Source: Streptomyces sp. NBC_01549 (GTDB lineage Bacteria > Actinomycetota > Actinomycetes > Streptomycetales > Streptomycetaceae). Taken from it: a stretch of DNA of 64,000 nucleotides. The stretch lies in assembly GCF_026339955.1 (NCBI RefSeq), contig NZ_JAPEPW010000002.1, positions 992,001-1,056,000 on the forward strand. Reading direction: 5' to 3'. This document shows, piece by piece, positions 34,891-43,544 of this stretch (position 1 is its first letter; each line of letters starts with the position of its first letter). A model generated the notes under the pieces. That model ran no database searches, was not told where the DNA came from, and saw nothing but the letters and a program-made list of their open reading frames with translations. The translations under genes were made by a program, and so were the position numbers.

Positions 34891-35535
34891 TTTTGCAGAC
34901 CTGAAGTGTTGCGGCCTGACGCCGGCCCCTGGTCGGGCGGGCTCAGGCCGCGGCCCGCATGAGGAGGCACCCATCACATCCGGAAGGCCCTCTCCATGCG
35001 GCCGTGGCAGATGCGCGGCGTGCTGCGGCTGGGCCGGTCGGCCGATCTGTGGCCGACCTGATGCTTACACCGTCGTGCGCGCCCCACGGGCACACCCTGC
35101 CCTACGCAACCTCGCGGTCAGTGTTGCCGCTGTGCGCCCGCCTGGATGGTGTGCGTCGCCCGCGGTCTCGCACCGTCCCAGGAAACCGCAGCGTCCGCCG
35201 GCGGCCAGGGCCCTGGATGCCGCCGTGCGGCTCGCTCACACCCCGGACGACGACCCTGCGCATGACTGGGCCGGCCAAGCTCCGGACGCGGCAGCAGCCT
35301 GGCGCACGGTGCCGCCGGTACGCGTTCATCCCCGGCCGGCGGGCCTCCATGTCACCGGGCGTCAGCCGCCCGTACCGATAGGCGCTCGACCGGGTCTACG
35401 GCAACTGCAACCGTCCCCTCGACCTCGCCAATCTCGTCCATGCCGCTCGCCGTCCAGCAAGCCCCTTGGCGGAGTTGCGCGGCGTTCCGACACGAACGAG
35501 AAGGTCGCCGCAGACTTCCAGCGGATCGGTACCTG
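34891..35535. other. 645-base stretch without a supported gene
   Basis: Several open frames exist on both strands, but none has a known motif, ribosome site or consistent third-position bias. A 9-bp inverted pair GCGGCCTGA/TCAGGCCGC (34911-34919, 34943-34951) just after the TetR stop may act as its terminator. I see nothing else. Confidence 0.45.
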
Positions 35536-35865
35536 TCACCGCAAGGGTGAGTCGGCGGTGGGCGTCAGCACGGACTCGGCGACGCCGACGATCTGACTGA
35601 TGTCGAAGCCCTCCATGTCCGCGCGGAATTCGGGGCTGGAGAGGTACGCCTCCAGCCGCTCCTGAACGTCGTCGGCGTCCCGGTAGGAAACGAGGGCGTA
35701 CAGCTGGGGAGCCTCATTCCCGGGAGCCGCAGGCACCGTCCAGACGCCGTGTGTGGTGATCCTGTGCTTGGCCATACCGGGAATGTGCTTGGCCCAGATG
35801 TCCTCGTAGGCGACGAGCGCCTCAGGGCTGCGCAGTGTGTAGACACGAAGCTGGTACTGGGACAT
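35536..35865 (-). CDS. NIPSNAP-family protein
   Basis: 109 residues of a dimeric alpha-beta-barrel: SQYQLRVYTLRSPEALVAYE, then WAKHIPGMAKHRITTHGVWT and ALVSYRDADDVQERLEAYLS. This is a complete single NIPSNAP domain. Family members are often tucked into catabolic or secondary-metabolism clusters; some may act as small-molecule binding or monooxygenase-like proteins, but no firm role is known. The ATG at 35865 has GGAAAGAG upstream. It is third in a same-strand series after the secreted peptide and SsgA-like genes, 70 bases after the latter. Confidence 0.85.
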   Translation of the reverse strand: MSQYQLRVYTLRSPEALVAYEDIWAKHIPGMAKHRITTHGVWTVPAAPGNEAPQLYALVSYRDADDVQERLEAYLSSPEFRADMEGFDISQIVGVAESVLTPTADSPLR

Positions 35866-35935
35866 GAACTCTCTTTCCTTCTCTTCTGTGGCCGGGACAA
35901 AGATCCCCATCCGCACGGCGGTTGGGAGGTTTCTC

Positions 35936-36355
35936 TCAGCCTTTTGCAAACAGGTTCGCCAGTTCGAGGTCCCAGGCGATGTGTCCGGACTCGGCACCCC
36001 GTGGCACAAGCGCCTCCGTGTTTTCCAGGAAGGCCTTGACGTCCTCCACGGGAACCTCGAGCAAGGCGGTGCCTGCGGGAGACCCGAGAAGGATGTACAT
36101 CGCTTGGTCACCATGGCCGACAGCCGACCAGACCCGGACGTCCCCACAGCCTGCGGAACCCGTGAGGCCATCGGCCAGAAGATCACGCCCCAGGACCCAT
36201 TCGGACGGCTCGTCCGCGTCGGTGAAGAAGGCGGCACGGACGACATAGGGATCAGTGGGCTCGTACCGCAGGCTCATGCACATGGACAGCGAGTAGGTGC
36301 GCGAGATGACAAGCTGCACGGCCACCCCCTGCACGACGGTCTTCAAAGACTCCAT
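35936..36355 (-). CDS. SsgA-like sporulation/cell-division protein
   Basis: 139 residues with the SALP profile: VVQGVAVQLVISRTYSLSMC, then LRYEPTDPYVVRAAFFTDAD and EWVLGRDLLADGL, ending LEVPVEDVKAFLENTEALVP. SsgA-like proteins are restricted to sporulating actinomycetes. They steer septum placement and spore wall assembly through FtsZ and peptidoglycan enzymes. The start at 36355 has AGGAG 9 bases upstream and is 27 bases after the stop of the secreted peptide gene, so the two are likely co-transcribed from the promoter carrying the CCATACG palindromes. Confidence 0.92.
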   Translation of the reverse strand: MESLKTVVQGVAVQLVISRTYSLSMCMSLRYEPTDPYVVRAAFFTDADEPSEWVLGRDLLADGLTGSAGCGDVRVWSAVGHGDQAMYILLGSPAGTALLEVPVEDVKAFLENTEALVPRGAESGHIAWDLELANLFAKG

Positions 36356-36382
36356 CGACTTTCACTCCTGACTGGGCGGCGG

Positions 36383-36637
36383 TCAGTGACTGCTGATCTC
36401 ATCCCGGCCGTCGCGGTGCCAGCCATGGATCTCGTCCCAGGAGTAACCCAGTTCGAGCAGGTAGCCGACACCGTGGTCCCAGCGGTAGTCGCCTGCGTTG
36501 ACGCTCAAGGCTGGGCGCTGGACGTGCGCGGATGCGGAAGTCGAGGCGGAAGCGGTGCCCCCGGCACCGAGAACGGCGACACCTACGACCGCCGCGGAGA
36601 AAGCGGTGACAGCAACGCGCCTCGTGAGCTTCTTCAT
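36383..36637 (-). CDS. small secreted peptide, Trp/His/Asp-rich
   Basis: 84 residues. A clear signal peptide (KKLTRRVAVTAFSAAVVGVA, then VLGAGGTASAS) is followed by a mature part of about 50 residues with GDYRWDHGVGYLLELGYSWD and EIHGWHRDGRDEISSH. No Cys. The pattern of Trp, His and Asp recalls other short Streptomyces exported proteins of unknown role, possibly metal- or wall-binding. AGGGAAG precedes the ATG at 36637. Two palindromes of the P450 TetR type lie 88-136 bases upstream, so expression is probably tied to that regulator. It leads a probable operon with the SsgA-like and NIPSNAP genes. Confidence 0.8.
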   Translation of the reverse strand: MKKLTRRVAVTAFSAAVVGVAVLGAGGTASASTSASAHVQRPALSVNAGDYRWDHGVGYLLELGYSWDEIHGWHRDGRDEISSH

Positions 36638-36724
36638 GGTCTTCCCTTCCCGATCGGTGCGACCTACACCAATCGGTTGCGTGCAGGCGATGTGCGGCGC
36701 CTGGCGTGGTCCGAGCGACCTCTT

Positions 36725-36773
36725 CCATACGGCGTATGGAAGTACTCTCCCAGGATTACCATACGATGTATGG
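36725..36773. promoter_or_regulatory. operator pair upstream of the secreted peptide operon
   Basis: Palindromes 36725-36739 (CCATACGGCGTATGG, perfect arms) and 36759-36773 (CCATACGATGTATGG), centres 34 bases apart. They are the same motif as in the P450/TetR region. Located 88-136 bases upstream of the secreted peptide ATG on the reverse strand. Confidence 0.78.
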
Positions 36774-37141
36774 AACTGTCGAGGCGGCGAGAATGACCCA
36801 CACGGTCGGCAGCGGCACGAACAGCTCGACGCCCTCGCCCAGACCGCGTCGGCCGCCGGGAAGAAGTCCGCCTGGCCTTCGCGTAGATGCTCAGCTGCAT
36901 CGACCATCTCGGGCTGTGCGCCGATGAGATCATGGACTCCAGCGACCAACTGTGCGTCATATCCACGGCGTTCACTCACCTTTCCCTCATCGGCGCTCCT
37001 CCGGACTCGATACGCCCTGGGCTGATTCGTCGCCCTGGGCGGACGAGCTGCCCGGCCCGGGATTTCCGTCACCGGAGTCGCGGCATGCGGGCGCCCGGGT
37101 CCGGCCCATGCTGGAAACGAGGGGGTGAGACAACGGAGGGA
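36774..37141. other. gene-free stretch
   Basis: No supported gene. The reverse strand holds a short frame (RRGYDAQLVAGVHDLIGAQP) with a purine-rich site before a GTG near 36985, but it matches no family I know and breaks off at the palindromes. Confidence 0.35.
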
Positions 37142-37358
37142 GTGGTGGGGACGCAGACCGTTGTAGATCTCACGCGCTGCCAGGATTATGGGCAGTGCGT
37201 GTTCCTCGCGCCGGAGGCTTCCCAGCTGCACGGGGAGGGGGTTGCCGTACGCCACGGCCGTCCCCGACGACCAGGTCGAGCGCGTGCGCCAGGCTGCGGC
37301 GGCGTGCCCGGTGCAGGCGATCCTCCTCGGTGAGGAGGTGAGCGCCGGTGCCTGGTGA
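37142..37358 (+). pseudogene. 3Fe-4S/4Fe-4S ferredoxin with one-base frameshift
   Basis: The start TQTVVDLTRCQDYGQCVFLA and PEASQLHGEG is a P450-type ferredoxin. The frame then goes wrong in the G-run near 37228-37232. Removing one G gives LPYATAVPDDQVERVRQAAA and ACPVQAILLGEEV to a TGA at 37356-37358, restoring all iron-ligand Cys. The gene is otherwise full length (about 70 residues). It is either a recent pseudogene or a sequencing error. It overlaps the start of a ferredoxin reductase fragment, the normal partner. Confidence 0.7.
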
Positions 37359-37440
37359 CCTCAAGAACGGCCGTATCGTCGGCGCGTCGCCGGCTGGGCT
37401 CAGGTCCGCGGAGGATTCCGCCACCCACCCATCCAACTCT
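37348..37440 (+). pseudogene. ferredoxin reductase, N-terminal remnant
   Basis: From the GTG at 37348, overlapping the ferredoxin stop, the frame reads LKNGRIV-GASPAGLRSAED. This is the first FAD-binding strand and loop of a putidaredoxin-reductase-type protein (usual GRIVIVGASLAGLRAAE) with two residues lost in the strand. Similarity ends after about 28 residues. A truncated partner of the ferredoxin. Confidence 0.6.
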
Positions 37441-37546
37441 GAGGCTGCGGGGTGGCGAGAGAGACCAGCCACCCCGGTCCATTACGCAGGCCGCGGGAGC
37501 CGGTGCACAGTCGACGCCAGTCGGCCGGTGCGCGACAGGATCCTCT

Positions 37547-38182
37547 TCACACTGTGGCGGGAAGGGCCCGCCGGGCGACGTCACGCGCCTCATCCGGGGA
37601 GAGGCCGAGCATGTGCAGGATCATCTCGGCCATTATGCCCGCAGCCTGGTCGCTGTCGGCCCCTGGCTGGTTGCACCACAGCTCCAGGAGCGCCAGCAGG
37701 CTGCCGTTCAGCACGGTCAGGGCGATCACCGGGTCGACCACGGTGAACCGGCCTGCGGCCATACCCTCCTCCACGTCGCGCTTCGCCCGCGCAGCCAGTC
37801 CGCCGCCGCCGCATATCCGACCGAGCTGGCTGTGGCACAGCATCTGCATGATCTCCGGGTATGACTCGGCCATGCGCACGCTGAGCCGCACGCCCCCGGC
37901 GAGGCGCTCGGCGGGATCATCGACGCCGTGCAGGCGTTCGTCGACGGCTTGGCCGTACTCCTCCAGTGCATCGGCCACGGCAACGTCGAACAGGTCCGGC
38001 TTGCCCGTGAAGTGGTTGTAGAAGGAGCCGAGGCCCACGTCCGCCCGCTCCGCGATGGCATGGACACTGGCGCCGGCGCCACCGGACTCGGCCAGGGTCT
38101 GCCGCGCGGCGCGGACGAGTGCCTGGCGGGTCTCGGCACGACGGCGTTCGAATCGGTTCCTGCGTAGGGCTGGCATCGGCAT
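37547..38182 (-). CDS. TetR/AcrR regulator, paralogue of the one at 28.5 kb
   Basis: 211 residues, the same length as the regulator at 28469-29104 and very similar along the whole chain (NRFERRRAETRQALVRAARQ identical; AIAERADVGLGSFYNHFTGK). The C-terminal halves align as well, ending with similar LGLSPDEARDVARRALP-type tails. It is convergent to the ferredoxin/reductase remnants and divergent from the first large phosphatase gene. A TGATG-N4-CATCA palindrome lies 26-39 bases upstream. With no intact catabolic genes next to it, it may regulate at a distance or be what remains of a duplicated cluster. Confidence 0.9.
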   Translation of the reverse strand: MPMPALRRNRFERRRAETRQALVRAARQTLAESGGAGASVHAIAERADVGLGSFYNHFTGKPDLFDVAVADALEEYGQAVDERLHGVDDPAERLAGGVRLSVRMAESYPEIMQMLCHSQLGRICGGGGLAARAKRDVEEGMAAGRFTVVDPVIALTVLNGSLLALLELWCNQPGADSDQAAGIMAEMILHMLGLSPDEARDVARRALPATV

Positions 38183-38207
38183 GCTCCATGAATAAGAGCA
38201 GCAGTTC

Positions 38208-38221
38208 TGATGGATTCATCA
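38208..38221. promoter_or_regulatory. TGATG-N4-CATCA palindrome, putative operator
   Basis: Located 26-39 bases upstream of the second TetR ATG. It resembles the GATGA-N2-TCATC palindrome in front of the paralogous TetR at 28.4 kb in sequence and position. Confidence 0.45.
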
Positions 38222-38558
38222 TGACATTGCCCACCTCGGGCGTCCACCCTGACTCACCGATCCCGACTCCACGGTCACATCTGAAGATTTGATCAATTCC
38301 GAGGGGCTTGACGATGAAGCGCTCGTATCTGACTATTTCATCAGAAATGGACAAACCATCCCAAGACTGACAGGCGTCGTGCCGGTGGACCACTCAACCC
38401 TCGGCGCGGTCGCGCGCCCCATCGCACGCCCGGCGCGGCCGGTCCCGCCGGGGCGCTCCTCAGACCCCGGCCACCAACGTTCCGCCACGGCTGCAGATCG
38501 GCCCGACGCCGCACATGCCGACGCTGACTCACACCTCCGCACCGATAGGAAGAACCGG

Positions 38559-41018
38559 ATGACGAACACCGACCACACGTCACTCACCGAACCGGTCCCC
38601 CGAGAGATACCCGACGCGGCAATAGCGATGCTCGATGCGGAGGGGACCGTCGTGGGGTGGACGCACGCCGCCGAGCAGCTTGTCGGGTACCCAGCCGGGG
38701 AAGTGGTGGGCCGGTCCGCCGCACACGTGCTGCCGCCCGCCAAGAGCGCCCCGAGTGCTACGGCGTTCGCCGAGCAGTGCCGTGCCCAGGATGGCTGGTC
38801 CGGCACCGTGACGGTCCGCCACCGCGACGGCCACGCCATCAAAATGACGCTGCGGATCTCACGGCTGTGGGGGCAGGACGCCGGCACCCGCTGGCTGGTG
38901 TCCGTGACCGACATCAGCACCCTGTCCTCGGGGGCGTCCAACGGAGCTGTGCGGGAGTCGCTTCTGGCCCACGCACCGGTCGGCATCGCCGTCTATGACC
39001 CGCAGCTGCGCTGTACCTGGGTCAACGACGTCATGGAGCGCCACGACGGCACTCCTCCTGAGCGACGGTTCGGACGCCGTCTGCGGGACTCACTGCCCGC
39101 TGTCGAGGCCCAAGCGCTCGAGGTGGTGATGCGGCAGGTGCTGCAGAGTGGCACCACCATGGTCCACGAGTACCGGGCGTGGTCGTCGACGGTCCGGCGC
39201 CGGGAGCACGCTTACTCGGCCTCGTTCTTCTGCCTCCAGGACGCGGACGGCACGGCACTGGCAGTGTGCGCCATGAGCGTGGACGTCACCGGCAACCAGC
39301 GGGCGCGCGAGCGCCTTGCCATCCTCAGCGAAGCCGGCACACGCGTCGGCAGCACCCTCGAGGTCATGCGCACCGGGCAAGAACTGGCAGACCTTGCCGT
39401 ACCCCTGCTGGCCGACCACGCACTCGTCGACCTGATGGAGTCAGTTCCGTTCGGCGTGGATCCCTCGGCGGGGACCGGCAAGGCGAACGACCGCCCACCC
39501 GTGCTGCGCCGTGCCGGTGTGGCCTCCATCGATCTGGGTGTCCTCAAGCTGCCGTGGGTGCGCGAAGAGGTGATCCGCCCCTTCCCGACGTCACTGTTTG
39601 CCACCGCCCTGCGCACGGGCAGGTCTTACCTGGAATCGGTGCTGGACACCCATCCAGGCCCCTGGGTCATTCCCGACCTGACGCTGGCGCAGAGGGTCCG
39701 TGACAGTGGCGTCCACTCTTTGATGGTCGTACCCATCCGTGCGCGGCGCTGTGTGCTGGGTCTGGCGGTGTTCGGCCGCTCCGAGGAATCGACGCCGTTC
39801 CAGGAGGACGACCTCCTCCTTGCCGAGGAGCTTGTCACCCGGGCCGCGCTCAGCCTGGACAACGCTCTCCAGTACGCCCGTCAACGCACCGCGGCCCTGA
39901 CGCTCCAACGCGACCTGCTCCCTCACCATGTGGGCGGCGGCGCCGCCCTCGATGTGGCCTCGCGCTATGTGCCGGCCGACCTGGACCACGGCGTGGGGGG
40001 TGACTGGTTCGACGTGATCAAGCTGTCTGGCGCCCGGGTGGCCCTCGTCGTCGGAGATGTGGTCGGCCATGGCATCAACGCCGCGGCGACGATGGGCCGA
40101 CTGCGCACCGCCGTCCGAACGCTCGCGGACATGGAACTACCTCCCCACGAACTGCTGACGCACCTCGATGACACGGTCCGGCGGCTGAGCGAGGAAGATG
40201 CCGACGCTCCGGACCAGAACCCCGCGGCGGTGGGCGCCACCTGTCTGTTTGCCGTGTACGACCCGGTCACCCGGCGGTGCACGATGGCGCGGGCCGGGCA
40301 TCCCCCGCCCGCGATCATCGACCCGCAGGGCCATATCACTTACCCCGACATGCCCGCCGGGGCCCCGCTCGGCCTCGGCCTCGGTCTGCTCCCCTTCGAG
40401 TCCGTGGAACTGGAACTGCCCGAGGGAACTCTGCTCGCGCTCTACACCGACGGTCTGGTCGAGTCCCGCGACGACGACATCGACGTGGGCCTGGATCGCC
40501 TGGGCGCCGCTCTGGCAGAGTCCGGTTCGTCCCTGGAAGACCTGTGCTCTCACGTGATCGAGACCTTGCCGACTCAGGCCCCGGCCGACGATGTCACCTT
40601 GCTCCTTGCGCGGACTCGCGGACTCGAAGCGGCCCAGGTCGCCTCCTGGGAACTGCCGAACGAGCCGGCCGCTGTCCGCATCGCCCGGCAGGCAGCCGTC
40701 CGTCAGCTCAGCGAATGGGGACTTGAGCATCTGGTGGCCACCGTGCAGCTGATCGTCAGTGAACTGGTCACCAACGCCATCCGCCACGGCGGCGGGCCGA
40801 TCTGCCTACGCCTCATCCAGCACCAGGTCTTGACCTGCGAAGTCTCCGACAGCAACACCAGCCACCCACGCCCACGTCAGCCCCACATCATCGACGAGCA
40901 GGGCCGCGGTCTTTTCCTCGTCGCTCAGTTGTCCCGCAGGTGGGGCTCTCGCTCCGCAACGGACGGCAAGGTCGTCTGGGCTGAACAAGACCTGCCCTCC
41001 AAAGCCGTCGCGGTGTAA
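38559..41018 (+). CDS. PAS-GAF-PP2C-HATPase signalling phosphatase (first of two)
   Basis: 819 residues from the ATG at 38559 (AGGAAG 8 bases upstream). Domains in order: PAS (about 15-120), a second PAS (about 130-250, HAPVGIAVYDPQLRCTWVND), GAF (about 265-440), SpoIIE/PP2C (about 460-690; GDWFDVIKLSG, VVGDVVGHGINAAATMGRLR, YTDGLVESRDDD) and a C-terminal HATPase_c (IVSELVTNAIRHGGG, DEQGRGLFLVAQLSRRWG). Such proteins can both dephosphorylate STAS proteins and act as anti-sigma-type kinases. No membrane segments, so cytoplasmic. Next to a close paralogue in the same orientation. Confidence 0.92.
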   Translation: MTNTDHTSLTEPVPREIPDAAIAMLDAEGTVVGWTHAAEQLVGYPAGEVVGRSAAHVLPPAKSAPSATAFAEQCRAQDGWSGTVTVRHRDGHAIKMTLRISRLWGQDAGTRWLVSVTDISTLSSGASNGAVRESLLAHAPVGIAVYDPQLRCTWVNDVMERHDGTPPERRFGRRLRDSLPAVEAQALEVVMRQVLQSGTTMVHEYRAWSSTVRRREHAYSASFFCLQDADGTALAVCAMSVDVTGNQRARERLAILSEAGTRVGSTLEVMRTGQELADLAVPLLADHALVDLMESVPFGVDPSAGTGKANDRPPVLRRAGVASIDLGVLKLPWVREEVIRPFPTSLFATALRTGRSYLESVLDTHPGPWVIPDLTLAQRVRDSGVHSLMVVPIRARRCVLGLAVFGRSEESTPFQEDDLLLAEELVTRAALSLDNALQYARQRTAALTLQRDLLPHHVGGGAALDVASRYVPADLDHGVGGDWFDVIKLSGARVALVVGDVVGHGINAAATMGRLRTAVRTLADMELPPHELLTHLDDTVRRLSEEDADAPDQNPAAVGATCLFAVYDPVTRRCTMARAGHPPPAIIDPQGHITYPDMPAGAPLGLGLGLLPFESVELELPEGTLLALYTDGLVESRDDDIDVGLDRLGAALAESGSSLEDLCSHVIETLPTQAPADDVTLLLARTRGLEAAQVASWELPNEPAAVRIARQAAVRQLSEWGLEHLVATVQLIVSELVTNAIRHGGGPICLRLIQHQVLTCEVSDSNTSHPRPRQPHIIDEQGRGLFLVAQLSRRWGSRSATDGKVVWAEQDLPSKAVAV

Positions 41019-41108
41019 CGCGCTGCCGACCGGGCGGACGACGGCCGCCACAGCATGCCGATCTCTCGAGCCGCATGCTCTCGCAAAGGACGCAGAAGGA
41101 AGCCACAG

Positions 41109-43544
41109 ATGGACATAGAGAATGTCAAGAACGCCTACTCGGCAGGTGCCTCCCAAGGATCGAGGGGTGTCTCTGGTTCCGGTCCCACCGGCGGGTTGCA
41201 CGCCTTTGACGGTCCGGCAGCCGCCGTGCTCGACCATCGAGGCGCGGTGGTGCGGTGGACCGGGGCAGCAGAGGAGCTGACGGGGTTCCGCGCCGAGGAG
41301 GTCTGTGGCCGCCCCGCGCGGGAACTAGTGGCCGACCTCCCGGATGACCTGCGCGACGCGAAAATACCGGCGTCCGGCCGGGTTCGGCTATGGCACCAGT
41401 GCGGCGACACCATCGATGTCACCTTCCGGACCACCAAGGTGGGGGGCTCCGGCTCGGCGGAGGTCCTCGTCCTGGCGGCCCCTACACACCACGTCGCCGG
41501 CCACGAACAGGGCGCGGCGCTCCTGCGTGCACTCTCCGCACAGAACCGGATCACCATCGCTGTGTACGACACGGATCTCACCACTGTGCAGACGAACGCC
41601 GCGCTGGGCACTCTCGACGGCCGTCCAGTACAGCCCGGCGCTCGGCTGAGCGACGTGCTGTGCGCCAAGGACGCCGAGCGCATCGAGGCACTACTGCGCC
41701 GGCTACTCGAGACGGGTGACCCAGTGGTCCGTAGAAACCAGCACGTGAGCTGTCGGCACGATCCGGCGCGGCAGCACGCTTTGTCGCTGTCCGCCTTCCG
41801 TCTGGAGGACTCGCGAGGACGCCCCACCGGGGTCGCAGCCCTGTACTTCGACAACGCCGACCAGATGCGCGCCCGCCGTCATCTGGATCTCGCCCGCGAG
41901 GTGGCAGAGCGAGTAGGAAAATCCCTGGATGTCGTGCGCGCTGCGCAGGACCTTGCGGACGTTCTCGCACCTGCCTTCGGGGATTTCGCCGCAGTCGACC
42001 TTGCGCACTCCGTTTTCGACGGGGACGAACCCTCGAAGCGGCTGGATGGTGGAGACATGCGCAACGCGGCCCTTGCGCCGGCCACCGCAGTGTGGCCGGC
42101 CGGAATCAAGCGTGGCGAGTCCATCCCGCCCCTTCCCGACCACCCCCTGCTGCGCAGCTTCCGACACGGCGAGCCAGTCGTCTTCGGCCTTGACGACTTC
42201 ATCACCATGGTCGAAGACCCGCAGCTGATCGAGTATCTCGTCCCGAGGGACTCCCATTCTGTGCTGGTGGCACCGTTGCATGCCCGCGGGCACACGCTCG
42301 GTGCCATAACGGCCTGGCGCTGCGGCCGATCCGACCCCTTCACCGAGGACGAGGCGGATCTCATGAAGCAGATCGCCTCACGGGGTGCGCTCGCCATCGA
42401 CAATGCCCGCCGTTACACGCGTGAGCACCGGGCGGCCGTAGCGCTGCAGCAGCGCCTCCTTCCCCCGGCCACGACCGACACTCCGGCAGCCGAGACCGCC
42501 GGCGCCTACCTGCCTGCAGGCGGGGGAGCGGACATCAGCGGCGACTGGTACGACGCCATTGCTCTGCCCTCTCTCCGGGTGGCCCTTGTCGCCGGAGACG
42601 TGGTCGGCCACGGCATGCACGCAAGCGCCACCATGGGCCGCCTGCGCGCCGCCATCCAGACGCTCGCGGACCTGGAACTCGAACCGGACGAGCTGCTCAC
42701 CCGGATCGCGGACCTGGTCCAGCGCCTCGCGGCCGAAGCCCCGTCCGGCGACCGCGACACCGTCGGCGGCACATGCTTGTACGCGGTCTACGATCCGGTC
42801 ACAAGGCGCTGCGCCATGGCCAGTGCCGGGCACCCGCCACCCGTCCTCGTCCGGCCCAACGGGACCGCCGAAGCAGTAGGGATCTCCCCGGGGCCACCAC
42901 TCGCCCTCAGCGGCATGCCGTACGAGACCACCGTGATCGACGTCGAGCCGGGCAGCGTCCTCGCTCTCTACACCGACGGCCTGGTCGAACGAGGCGATCG
43001 CGACATCGGCCAAGGCCTGCCGCGCCTGACGGAAGCCCTCGCCGCGCACTGCCGTCCGGATCGTGCCCTGGACGAAACCGGCCGTGCTCTCCTCGCCGAC
43101 CTGGCGGACCAGGCCCCGCGCGACGACGCGGCCCTGCTGCTGGCCCGCACCCGCGCCGTCCCAGCGGCGGACACCGCTCACTGGGAGATCCCAGCCGATC
43201 CGGCCGCCGTCTCCAAGGCTCGGGAGTGGATAACCCGCCAACTCACCAGGTGGGGCCTGGACGGCCTCCTCTTCACCACCCAACTCATCGTCAGCGAACT
43301 GGTGACCAACGCCATCCGCTACGGCCGTCCGCCGATGGAGCTCCGTCTGATTCGCCACCACGTCCTGGTGTGCGAGGTCACCGACTCGAGCAGCACCCAA
43401 CCCCGCCTGCGGCGTGCCCGCATAACCGACGAGGGAGGACGCGGCCTGTTCCTCGTCTCTCAACTCGGCGGACGATGGGGCTGCCGCCATGGCCAGAACG
43501 GCAAGACGATCTGGTCCGAGCAAGTCATCGAGGATTCCCTCTGA
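41109..43544 (+). CDS. PAS-GAF-PP2C-HATPase signalling phosphatase (second of two)
   Basis: 811 residues from the ATG at 41109, with AAGGAAG 7 bases upstream, 90 bases after the first copy. Same layout: PAS (AAVLDHRGAVVRWTGAAEEL), a second PAS-like region, GAF (about 255-430), PP2C (GDWYDAIALPSLRVALVAGD, VVGHGMHASATMGRL, YTDGLVERGDRD) and HATPase (IVSELVTNAIRYGRP, DEGGRGLFLVSQLGGRWG). The phosphatase and ATPase parts are much more alike between the copies than the PAS parts, so a tandem duplication with changed sensing is likely. Probably co-transcribed. Confidence 0.92.
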   Translation: MDIENVKNAYSAGASQGSRGVSGSGPTGGLHAFDGPAAAVLDHRGAVVRWTGAAEELTGFRAEEVCGRPARELVADLPDDLRDAKIPASGRVRLWHQCGDTIDVTFRTTKVGGSGSAEVLVLAAPTHHVAGHEQGAALLRALSAQNRITIAVYDTDLTTVQTNAALGTLDGRPVQPGARLSDVLCAKDAERIEALLRRLLETGDPVVRRNQHVSCRHDPARQHALSLSAFRLEDSRGRPTGVAALYFDNADQMRARRHLDLAREVAERVGKSLDVVRAAQDLADVLAPAFGDFAAVDLAHSVFDGDEPSKRLDGGDMRNAALAPATAVWPAGIKRGESIPPLPDHPLLRSFRHGEPVVFGLDDFITMVEDPQLIEYLVPRDSHSVLVAPLHARGHTLGAITAWRCGRSDPFTEDEADLMKQIASRGALAIDNARRYTREHRAAVALQQRLLPPATTDTPAAETAGAYLPAGGGADISGDWYDAIALPSLRVALVAGDVVGHGMHASATMGRLRAAIQTLADLELEPDELLTRIADLVQRLAAEAPSGDRDTVGGTCLYAVYDPVTRRCAMASAGHPPPVLVRPNGTAEAVGISPGPPLALSGMPYETTVIDVEPGSVLALYTDGLVERGDRDIGQGLPRLTEALAAHCRPDRALDETGRALLADLADQAPRDDAALLLARTRAVPAADTAHWEIPADPAAVSKAREWITRQLTRWGLDGLLFTTQLIVSELVTNAIRYGRPPMELRLIRHHVLVCEVTDSSSTQPRLRRARITDEGGRGLFLVSQLGGRWGCRHGQNGKTIWSEQVIEDSL

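Noticed and set aside
34891..35535. Small proteins in the gap after the TetR gene
   Set aside because: Several arginine/proline-rich frames of 80-240 residues overlap each other on both strands, which is typical of noise in GC-rich DNA.
37143..37255. Reverse-strand string resembling IS3-type transposase (EIYNGLRPHHSLR)
   Set aside because: It is antisense to the ferredoxin gene, is only about 15 residues long and lacks the rest of the integrase domain.
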